Below, in pieces: positions 15,650 through 21,638 of a DNA stretch of 21,638 nt. Source of the DNA: Clostridium sp. UBA1056 (GTDB lineage: Bacteria; Bacillota; Clostridia; Clostridiales; Clostridiaceae); the NCBI GenBank assembly GCA_002316385.1, contig DCDL01000026.1, positions 1-21,638 of the forward strand, in the 5' to 3' direction. How positions within the stretch are numbered: the first letter of the stretch is position 1; each line of letters begins with the position of its first letter. The position numbers and the translations under genes were made by a program. The notes below the pieces were generated by a model. That model worked only from the letters and a program-made list of their open reading frames with translations. It was not told the origin of the DNA and did no database searches.

Positions 15650-15898
15650 ATGCAAGAAAAAGAAATGATAAGTGATTATTTAGCTGGATTAGATGCAAGC
15701 TTAGCTAAATATGGCGGAATAATAGCAGAAACTGAAAATGAAGAGTTACGTAGAACTATTCAAACTCTTAGAAATCAAGATGAAGCTAGACAATATGCTC
15801 TTTCCCAAAAAGCAAAGGAAAAAGGATATTATATTCCAGCTCAGCCAGCATCAGCTAATGAAATTGCTACTGTTAAACAAGAACTTTCACAAGGATAA
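15650..15898 (+). CDS. CotF-like spore coat protein, second of a pair
   Basis: This 82-residue protein shows the recognisable coat-F pattern: an acidic start (EKEMISDYLAGLDASLAKY), a helix with conserved Glu and Arg (ETENEELRRTIQTL), and the end GYYIPAQPAS, which corresponds to the typical G-(W/Y)-Y-x-P end of CotF-like proteins. The ribosome binding site GGAG overlaps the end of the upstream gene, so the two form an operon. A strong terminator follows at 15925. B. subtilis CotF is known to be cut into two small coat polypeptides; here two such polypeptides appear as separate genes. Confidence 0.8.
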   Translation: MQEKEMISDYLAGLDASLAKYGGIIAETENEELRRTIQTLRNQDEARQYALSQKAKEKGYYIPAQPASANEIATVKQELSQG

Positions 15899-15924
15899 TT
15901 TAATAAATTATAGATAATATTTAG

Positions 15925-15969
15925 AGTGATAATTCTATGGAAGAAAGACTATAGAATTATCACTTTTTT
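15925..15969 (+). terminator. rho-independent terminator of the cotF-like operon
   Basis: Arms 15925-15938 and 15951-15964 pair perfectly over 14 bp, and the second arm runs into six T residues on the plus strand. It lies 27 bp after the stop codon. Confidence 0.9.
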
Positions 15970-16193
15970 AGTTGATAGATACATTAAAGAATGCTTAAGG
16001 TTTCAGCTAAGCTATTACAACAGATTAATTTACTTATACTGTATAATATATTCACACTTTGTCAACATTTTCAGATAATCTGATTTTGTGATGAACTTAA
16101 AATCTTTAATAAAACTAGTTTTAATTATATCTTCTAGGTATTATACCTTTTTTCAAAATTTTATCTTTATCTAATGTTAAATAATTATTCTTA

Positions 16194-16486
16194 AATATTT
16201 ATATTAAAAGTTGAAAATACTAACTTTGTAATAAAATATATGGTTACTGGAATACCTAATTTTATTATTTAATTAATAGTCTCTTCCAAAATTAAATACT
16301 AATCTAGTATTTAAAATTATTAATTTATGTTCCTCTTAAATATTTAAGGCACTAAAACCTAAAGAGTAGTAACTACAATTGGAAGATTACTACTCTTTAT
16401 GTTGTGTTTAGTACACAGCATTATGGTTTTATGCAGAAATCGAATAACTTTTGATTTTAAGGATACCTATATATAATTTATATTAT
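16194..16486. repeat. long non-coding direct repeat, copy B
   Basis: This is the second copy of the repeat at 14493-14778, in the same orientation. It keeps the symmetrical stem-loop (16361-16372 with 16387-16398), whose loop is six bases longer. A short further match (16496-16520) corresponds to 15002-15023, so copy A has about 223 bp inserted or copy B has lost them. Confidence 0.9.
16361..16398. terminator. symmetrical stem-loop within repeat copy B
   Basis: AAAGAGTAGTAA (16361-16372) pairs perfectly with TTACTACTCTTT (16387-16398) around a 14-base loop. It matches the stem in copy A. Confidence 0.5.
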
Positions 16487-16598
16487 TCCATATGATAAAT
16501 ATACGTTCATACATTTTAATCTCCATTTATCATACTTGGGCAGTCACACCAACAAGTTCCCCAATTCTTGGAGTTTGGAGTTTATTTTTACACAAGAA

Positions 16599-16628
16599 GC
16601 TGTCACACTAAATATTTAGTGTGACAGC
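16599..16628 (-). terminator. terminator of the lysR-type gene
   Basis: A perfect 30-bp palindrome (starting GCTGTCACAC) begins 10 bp after the regulator stop codon. The minus-strand tail TTCTTGTG is only moderately T-rich, but the stem is strong. Confidence 0.75.
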
Positions 16629-16637
16629 CTTATTATT

Positions 16638-17528
16638 TTATTCTCTTTTATAAAAATTTTGAACTATTTCAATAAACGCCTGCATTTGTGGAGTCACCCA
16701 TTTATTCTTATGATAAAGTAGCTGACTACACATCTGAATGGTGGGGATATCTGTTTGAATTCGAGATAATGTGCCCTGATTAATTGCCTTTTTTACAGAA
16801 AATAGAGGCAGAAAGGAAACTCCTACGCCCTCTTCTAGAAGATGTATTATGGTTTCGGTGTTGCCGATTTCCAACACGGGTCTGATTTCCATCTCCTGTG
16901 CAGCAAGCATCCTTTCCAATTCGTAACGATAGCTTCCACCCTTTTCCGTTAATATAAATGGCTCTTTTATAATATCTCTTAGGTCAATCTTTTGTCCATC
17001 TATAAAGGAATTGTGGCTCAATGTCACAAAAACTATATCTTCCTCCTGCTGCACGGCTCGTACCCATTCTGAACCGTATATCTTTTTATCTAATGTAAAG
17101 AGCAGGTCGATGTCATTGCATTTTATCATATCTATCAATTCTTCCGTCGTAGCGGTTTTTATAACTGTCTCTACCTTTGGACAAATGTTATGAAATTGCA
17201 ACAAAAGTTCAGGAAGTATAGCGGTACACAGAGATTCTACTCCCCCGATGCGAAGAGATCCCGTTGTGAGATCAGCATTAGATGCAAAGGTCTTGGCTGC
17301 ATTTGTGATCATCATGATTTCATTAGCATGAAGAATGAATGCCTCTCCTCGCTCTGTCAAGTTTACTTGCTTGCCAATTCTTTCAAAAAGTTGTGTCCCA
17401 AGCTCTTTCTCCAATTGCTGCATCTGAATTGTGACGGTGGACTGAGAGTACCCCAGCTGCTCTGCTGCTCTTGAAAAATTTCTCGTTGCTGCTACCCTCA
17501 AAAAAGTTGCAATATTTCTAAATTCCAT
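16638..17528 (-). CDS. LysR-family transcriptional regulator
   Basis: The product is 296 residues. Residues 1-60 are the LysR helix-turn-helix (MEFRNIATFLRVAATRNFSR, then AAEQLGYSQSTVTIQMQQLE and LGTQLFERIG), and about 90-290 are the effector-binding domain with the usual IGNTETIIHLLEEGVGVSFLP segment. I start at the ATG at 17528, because AGGTGAT is five bases upstream; further GTG and ATG codons at 17537 and 17534 overlap that site. It is divergent from the decarboxylase gene, the standard LysR layout, so it probably activates that gene in response to its substrate or a related compound and represses itself. Both genes have clearly higher GC than the flanks, which suggests joint acquisition. 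The effector cannot be named. Confidence 0.93.
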   Translation of the reverse strand: MEFRNIATFLRVAATRNFSRAAEQLGYSQSTVTIQMQQLEKELGTQLFERIGKQVNLTERGEAFILHANEIMMITNAAKTFASNADLTTGSLRIGGVESLCTAILPELLLQFHNICPKVETVIKTATTEELIDMIKCNDIDLLFTLDKKIYGSEWVRAVQQEEDIVFVTLSHNSFIDGQKIDLRDIIKEPFILTEKGGSYRYELERMLAAQEMEIRPVLEIGNTETIIHLLEEGVGVSFLPLFSVKKAINQGTLSRIQTDIPTIQMCSQLLYHKNKWVTPQMQAFIEIVQNFYKRE

Positions 17529-17562
17529 GTGCATCACCTATTAATATTTTTAATGTATATTA

Positions 17563-17606
17563 TGAAATCTATGAATTTCACAAATATATAGTTACATGCT
17601 ACTATA
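17563..17606. promoter_or_regulatory. candidate LysR operator and promoter for the decarboxylase
   Basis: Two inverted repeats stand in the 146-bp divergent gap: TGAAAT-N6-ATTTCA (17563-17580) and TATAGT-N8-ACTATA (17587-17606). Both suit LysR-type boxes. A plausible plus-strand promoter TTCACA (17577-17582), 17 bp, TACTAT (17600-17605) overlaps them, so bound regulator would sit at the -35 region. Confidence 0.45.
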
Positions 17607-17674
17607 GGTAATAAGGGATGTCAATCTTTTAATTTGACCTTCCAAATATACTAGATATGTAAGGTGACGATAGA

Positions 17675-19120
17675 ATGAATAAACAGGAAATGACATTAAA
17701 TAATCAAGTACAACATGCAATTGAAGATTTTGTTCAGGCATTTTGTGTTGACAAGCGCGAATTAGCTTCTAATAGAATTATACAGGAAGCGGATGAAAAC
17801 CAAATTTCAAAGCTGAAGAAAGTTGACATACCTGCTAAAGGATTCCCTATAAATACTGTGGTAACTAAAATGATGGAAGACGTTTATAAATATAGAGCCT
17901 ACGTAAATCATCCCCGATTTTTTGGCTTCGTTCCAGGACCAGCGTCCATGCTATCCTGGTTAGGTGATGTTATGACATCGGCTTACAACATTCATGCCGC
18001 AAGTTGGGTAACAAGCCCTGCAGCAAGCTGTATCGAACAGAAACTGATCGACTGGCTCTGTGCTCAGGCTGGCTATACAAAAAAATCCGGAGGACTGTTT
18101 GTATCTGGTGGTTCCATGGCCAACATGACAGCGCTCACTGCTGCCCGTGATACGATATTGAAAGAGGAAAAACAACACTTAGGCGTTGCGTACGTTTCAG
18201 ATCAAACTCACAGTTCAGTGGCAAAGGGCTTGCGCATCATCGGAATTCCAAACACCAAAATTAGGAAAATCCCCACTGATCCTTGCTTTCGAATGGATAT
18301 AGATGAATTAAAAGCTGCCATTGATGCAGATATAGAGGATGGACTTGTTCCATTTGTTGTGGTTGCAAGTGCTGGAAGTACCAATACTGGAAGCATCGAT
18401 CCACTGCAGGAAATCGCTTCTTTGTGTCAAAGCTATGGAATATGGATGCATGTGGATGGTGCATACGGAGCTTCTGTGCTGTTGACAAAGAAATATAAAC
18501 ATCTACTCAGAGGAATCGAAGCTGCGGACAGCATCAGTTGGGATGCTCATAAGTGGCTATTTCAAACCTATGGCTGCGGTATGGTTCTAGTAAAGGACAA
18601 ATCAAGTCTATTCAACAGCTTCAATACCCATCCAGAATACCTCAAGGATTTGGAAGCAAAAGAAGGCGAAGTAAACTATGGGGATATGGGAATGGAACTT
18701 ACACGACCAGCCCGCGGCCTGAAATTATGGTTTACTCTACAGGTGATGGGATCAGAGGCCATTAGTGAAGCAATAGAGCATGGATTCCAACTTGCAGAAT
18801 GGGCAGAGGATGAACTGAAAAAGAAAAGAAATTGGGAAATCATTTCTCATGCACAGCTCGCTATCGTAAATTTCCGTTTTGCTCCGTCCAACTTAACGGA
18901 AAAACAAATAGATGAACTTAATCAAAACATCTCTAAAGCAATCATTGATAACGGCTATGCAGGTGTCTTTACTACAGAATTGAACGGTAAAAAGGTTTTG
19001 CGTATTTGTGCACTTCATCCAGACGCTAATGAGAGTGACATGAGAAACACAGTCCGTTTGCTAAACGAATATGCCCAAAAGATTTATCAATCAATGATAT
19101 CAATGAAAATTAGCATATAA
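17675..19120 (+). CDS. PLP-dependent aromatic-amino-acid-type decarboxylase
   Basis: This 481-residue enzyme belongs to the group II pyridoxal-phosphate decarboxylases (aromatic-L-amino-acid, tyrosine, tryptophan, glutamate and histidine types). The PLP lysine is K293 in SWDAHKWLFQTYGCG, the aspartate binding the PLP ring nitrogen is D261 in HVDGAYG, the stacking histidine is H179 in DQTHSS, and GSTNTGSIDP (235-244) is typical of the aromatic branch. The N-terminal HPRFFGFVPGP segment also fits that branch. It should release an amine and CO2 from an aromatic amino acid in the cytoplasm; tryptophan, phenylalanine and tyrosine cannot be told apart by eye. AAGGTGA lies seven bases before the ATG. 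No amine exchanger is adjacent. GC content is much higher than in the neighbouring operons, a sign of transfer. Confidence 0.92.
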   Translation: MNKQEMTLNNQVQHAIEDFVQAFCVDKRELASNRIIQEADENQISKLKKVDIPAKGFPINTVVTKMMEDVYKYRAYVNHPRFFGFVPGPASMLSWLGDVMTSAYNIHAASWVTSPAASCIEQKLIDWLCAQAGYTKKSGGLFVSGGSMANMTALTAARDTILKEEKQHLGVAYVSDQTHSSVAKGLRIIGIPNTKIRKIPTDPCFRMDIDELKAAIDADIEDGLVPFVVVASAGSTNTGSIDPLQEIASLCQSYGIWMHVDGAYGASVLLTKKYKHLLRGIEAADSISWDAHKWLFQTYGCGMVLVKDKSSLFNSFNTHPEYLKDLEAKEGEVNYGDMGMELTRPARGLKLWFTLQVMGSEAISEAIEHGFQLAEWAEDELKKKRNWEIISHAQLAIVNFRFAPSNLTEKQIDELNQNISKAIIDNGYAGVFTTELNGKKVLRICALHPDANESDMRNTVRLLNEYAQKIYQSMISMKISI

Positions 19121-19216
19121 TACTTTTAATAACTTCTGTTTTACAGATTAGGTTAACTAATGAAAATGCCGATGCATTACAGCACAAAGTTATATGTTAT
19201 TAATATTTTTTCAAAT

Positions 19217-19271
19217 ATTAGAAGCTATCTTGCCACCAACCCAAAATAAGGGTGGTAAGATAGCTTCTAAT
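19217..19271. terminator. bidirectional stem-loop between convergent genes
   Basis: Arms 19217-19237 and 19251-19271 form a 21-bp stem with one G-U pair in plus-strand RNA (an A-C mismatch on minus). It lies between the decarboxylase (plus) and rlmD (minus) ends. There is no strong T-run on the plus side, but the long stem and position indicate a shared terminator. Confidence 0.7.
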
Positions 19272-19296
19272 CAATTTATCATCACTCTAAAGTAGC

Positions 19297-20835
19297 TTAT
19301 TGCCTACAAAGTTTAACAACACATTCCACATGATGTCCTTGTGGAAACATATCTACTGGTTGTAGCTCTACAGCTTTATAGCCTAATCCTCCAAGAACTT
19401 TTAGATCTCTTGCCAAAGTGGCAGGATCACAGGATACATAAACTATTCTCTTTGGTTTTACTTCTGCTATAGCATGTAGAAGTGATTCCTCGCACCCCTT
19501 TCTTGGGGGATCTAGCATAATGACATCTGGATGTATTCCACCTTCTATTAGTTTTGGAATTTCTTCTTCAGATTTTCCTACTATAAATTCCACATTATTT
19601 ACATCATTTATTACTTTATTTTCATTAGCATTTTCTATCGCTTCTGGTATTATTTCAATTCCAAAAACCATTTTTGCTTTTCTAGATAAGAACAATGATA
19701 TAGTTCCTGTGCCACAATAAGCATCAAAAACAACCTCATTTCCTGTAAGACTCGCATACTCCAAGGCTTTTCTATACAGTTTTTCTGTTTGTACAGGATT
19801 TACTTGGAAGAATGATAATGGTGATATATTAAATCTAAATTCCCCTATATAATCTGATATGGTGTCTGTTCCCCATAAAGTAGTAGATTTATTTCCTAAA
19901 ATCACATTTGTTTTATCCTTATTTACATTTTGAATTATAGATTTAAGATTTAAGATTTCTTCTCTAAGAGATTTTATAAGTGGTTTTACATTAGGTAACT
20001 TCTCTCCATTTGTAACTATTACTACCATTACCTCTTTAGTCTTAAATCCTTCTCTAATCATTATATGTCTAACTACACCACTATGGCTTTTTTCATCATA
20101 AGGCATTACTTTATATTCCTTCATCCAATCCTTAAGAAGTTTAACAACCTTATCTCCTATTTTACTTTGTATATAGCAGTGATCCATACTAATTATTTCA
20201 TGGGATCTTGGAGCATAAAATCCTACTACTATATTTCCATCATTATCTCCAACTGGTAGTTGAACTTTGTTTCTATAATTATATGGAAAATCCATACCTA
20301 TAGTATTATGCACCTTTAACCCTTCAATCTTTCCTACTCTCTCTATAACATCTTTTACTCTTTGAGTTTTGAAGTTAAGTTGTTCTTCATAGGATATATG
20401 CTGAAGATTACATCCTCCACATCTCTTGTAAATTGGACATATAGGTTCTGTTCTATCCTTGGAGGAAAGTATTACCTCTAATAATTTGCCTATTCCATAG
20501 GTTTTACTAACCTTTATAAGTTTTATTTTTACTGTTTCACCCTTTATTGCTCCTTTAACAAAAACAGTAAAGTTATTTATTTTTCCTACCCCTTCTCCTT
20601 CATGTCCATAGCCATCTATTTTAATTATATAATCCTTATTTTTTGCAATTTCTATATTTACATGATTATTATTTAATTCTAAAATAAGGCTTTCTATTTC
20701 GGCTTCCTTTTCTTCACTTTCAGTTTGTTCCTTTAGTATTTTTTCTTTTTCCAATGCTTCCTCTACTCTTTCTCTCTCTTGTTTTTCCGCTTCTTCTATA
20801 GCTTTTACTCTACTCATATTTTTATGTTTTTTCAT
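19297..20835 (-). CDS. rlmD: 23S rRNA (uracil-C5)-methyltransferase, RlmD/RumA family, with N-terminal extension
   Basis: The 512-residue protein methylates a uridine of 23S rRNA (U1939 in E. coli; some Gram-positive homologues also modify U747) using S-adenosylmethionine. After a charged helix of about 55 residues comes a TRAM-like RNA-binding domain (about 60-120, DGYGHEGEGVGKI). The iron-sulfur cysteines are in CPIYKRCGGC plus the Cys of DHCYIQ. The SAM site is VFDAYCGTGTISLF, the substrate motif LDPPRKGCEE, and the catalytic cysteine lies in YVSCDPATLARDL. The start at 20835 has GAGGGTGG just upstream. The family usually starts at the TRAM domain, so the Glu/Lys-rich N-terminal coiled coil (EEAEKQERERVEEALEKEK) is an extra. 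The gene stands alone, convergent with the decarboxylase. Confidence 0.93.
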   Translation of the reverse strand: MKKHKNMSRVKAIEEAEKQERERVEEALEKEKILKEQTESEEKEAEIESLILELNNNHVNIEIAKNKDYIIKIDGYGHEGEGVGKINNFTVFVKGAIKGETVKIKLIKVSKTYGIGKLLEVILSSKDRTEPICPIYKRCGGCNLQHISYEEQLNFKTQRVKDVIERVGKIEGLKVHNTIGMDFPYNYRNKVQLPVGDNDGNIVVGFYAPRSHEIISMDHCYIQSKIGDKVVKLLKDWMKEYKVMPYDEKSHSGVVRHIMIREGFKTKEVMVVIVTNGEKLPNVKPLIKSLREEILNLKSIIQNVNKDKTNVILGNKSTTLWGTDTISDYIGEFRFNISPLSFFQVNPVQTEKLYRKALEYASLTGNEVVFDAYCGTGTISLFLSRKAKMVFGIEIIPEAIENANENKVINDVNNVEFIVGKSEEEIPKLIEGGIHPDVIMLDPPRKGCEESLLHAIAEVKPKRIVYVSCDPATLARDLKVLGGLGYKAVELQPVDMFPQGHHVECVVKLCRQ

Positions 20836-21013
20836 AAAACCACCCTCTATTAACTTCTAATTAATATTAATTTTATCAGAAAGCTAGTTAATTAACCATA
20901 ATAACCAATACGTTTTTTCTTCCACTTATAGTATTTCCTTATTTTTATAATTCTCATCAATGCTAAGAGATACTTCCTAACAAAATTAATATGGGTAGTC
21001 ATGGAATAAACTT

Positions 21014-21068
21014 AAAATAAGAGTAACTTTAGATTATTACTTTAATTATCTAAACTTACCCTTATTTT
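21014..21068 (-). terminator. stem-loop terminator of the DUF1540 gene
   Basis: Arms 21014-21034 and 21048-21068 form a 21-bp stem with one G-U and one mismatch in minus-strand RNA. It begins six bases after the stop codon. The tail is only weakly T-rich. Confidence 0.65.
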
Positions 21069-21074
21069 AGCAAA

Positions 21075-21434
21075 TTAAATTCTAAAAGTATCACAGTCCG
21101 TTCTATTATTACTTATAGCGCCTACGCCATTTATGTGTACATAGTTTGCAATACAGTCCTTATTAATGTTATATCTACAGTTTACTGCATCACACATTAT
21201 CCTTGGTCCTGTCCCTCCAGCAAAATTATTAAAGCTTTGTTTTACTTCTCCTCCAATATTCATATTATATACATTTGAAAGAGAATTTTTTATTCCCATT
21301 TCTGTGAAGGTTCCGCACTGAGTATATTCACTGGAGTGAGCATTTGCTCCTTGTACATGGATACTACTTGCGGTGCACATTCCAGAGCTATTGTGTAGGC
21401 AATTAGTTGCATTACATGCTAAATTTCCATTCAT
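21075..21434 (-). CDS. tandem DUF1540 cysteine-rich protein
   Basis: The 119-residue protein contains two copies of the DUF1540 pattern: C7, C12, C20, C40 and C81, C86, C94, C114. The spacing C-x4-C-x7-C-x19-C is exactly the same in both, with shared residues (C-N-A-T-N-C / C-D-A-V-N-C, and IHVQGANA / VHINGVGA). The four cysteines per domain suggest metal binding. DUF1540 proteins are common in spore-forming Firmicutes, and the function is unknown. The start at 21434 is chosen over the overlapping ATG at 21438, which is in another frame; AAGGAGAGGGAG lies upstream. The gene is single, with its own terminator. A role in spores is plausible from phylogeny only. Confidence 0.88.
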   Translation of the reverse strand: MNGNLACNATNCLHNSSGMCTASSIHVQGANAHSSEYTQCGTFTEMGIKNSLSNVYNMNIGGEVKQSFNNFAGGTGPRIMCDAVNCRYNINKDCIANYVHINGVGAISNNRTDCDTFRI

Positions 21435-21499
21435 TCATAGCACTCCCTCTCCTTAATTATTTTCTTAAGTATGTGGTAATACTATTATGTGGAAAAATA

Positions 21500-21638
21500 T
21501 TTTTTTTATACAGGGGATAGGTCTAAGGCATCTTAAAATAAATAACAAGTCAAAGATGGGAAGTATATTTTGAGTTAGACAAGGAAACAGGTTCCGCAGA
21601 TAGTAGCACTATCTAAGGGTTCTGTTGACGCAGTATAA
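21500..21638. other. GC-richer structured stretch at the right edge
   Basis: After an AT-rich spacer the sequence becomes GC-richer. It contains a perfect small hairpin (AGATAGT at 21598-21604, loop AGC, ACTATCT at 21608-21614) flanked by AACAG (21587-21591) and CTGTT (21621-21625), which can pair to close an outer stem. No long ORF is seen. It could be the 5' leader of a plus-strand gene beyond the window. No known riboswitch class was recognised. Confidence 0.3.

Larger units (their letters stand above)
15899..16637. other. intergenic region after the cotF-like pair
   Basis: This 740-bp stretch holds the coat-operon terminator (15925), a minus-strand promoter-like pair TTGACA (16065-16060) and TACAGT (16043-16038) with 16-bp spacing, repeat copy B (16194-16486) and the lysR terminator (16599). 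No gene is seen. Confidence 0.5.

Noticed and set aside
16038..16065. Minus-strand promoter TTGACA-16-TACAGT giving an antisense RNA to the coat terminator
   Set aside because: The -35 box is perfect but the -10 is poor and the resulting transcript would be very short. It is mentioned only in the intergenic note.
14493..16486. Composite transposon bounded by the direct repeats
   Set aside because: No transposase, terminal inverted repeats or target duplication was seen. The repeats look like regulatory or RNA sequence rather than insertion sequences.
17011..17474. Plus-strand ORFs of 60 and 94 codons
   Set aside because: They are antisense to the well-supported LysR regulator and have no ribosome binding site or recognisable domain.
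17960..18765. Several 62-75-codon ORFs on both strands
   Set aside because: They are out-of-frame readings of the decarboxylase, which is longer in this GC-richer region by chance.
19217..19271. Possible miniature transposable element because of the 21-bp inverted arms
   Set aside because: There is no target-site duplication, and the position between two convergent stop codons is fully explained by a shared terminator.

Overview
The window looks like a chromosomal segment of a low-GC, endospore-forming member of the Clostridia. The grounds are AT-rich sequence (a sampled line inside the lipoprotein gene is about 27% GC by hand count), strong AGGAGG-type ribosome binding sites, two CotF-like spore coat genes, a DUF1540 cysteine-rich protein and an RlmD-type 23S rRNA methyltransferase. 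The genus cannot be fixed from the sequence alone. No rRNA, tRNA, CRISPR array, transposase or phage gene was seen.

Left part (1-7.7 kb, all minus strand): a cytoplasmic-looking beta-lactamase-fold serine hydrolase with C-terminal TPR-like repeats lies downstream of a four-gene oligopeptide (Opp/Dpp) ABC operon. In order of transcription the operon is permease C, ATPase F, permease B, ATPase D. It has no substrate-binding protein gene. Permease C is fused to a large extracytoplasmic M28-peptidase-like domain whose metal ligands look lost, and this domain may replace the binding protein. A good sigma-A-type promoter precedes each of these two units.

Middle (8.3-14.2 kb, minus strand): a second probable operon encodes a MacB-like ABC transporter (ATPase and FtsX-type permease in one chain), a lipoprotein with an HExxH zinc-protease motif, an OmpR-family response regulator and a sensor kinase with a large extracytoplasmic domain. 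It resembles a cell-envelope or peptide stress module, but the lipoprotein protease is not a standard partner.

Intergenic block and coat genes (14.2-16.6 kb): two mostly non-coding stretches carry a long direct repeat (about 290 bp, about 90% identical) on either side of the cotF-like gene pair. The left stretch also holds a run of terminator-like stem-loops, most of which fold better as minus-strand RNA, and very short ORFs with good ribosome binding sites, one interrupted by a stop codon.

Right part: a divergent LysR regulator / aromatic-amino-acid-type decarboxylase pair has clearly higher GC (a sampled line is about 48%) and was probably acquired by transfer. It is followed by a convergent rlmD with an unusual charged N-terminal extension, and by a tandem-domain DUF1540 gene. 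The right edge carries a GC-richer, structured, unexplained stretch.
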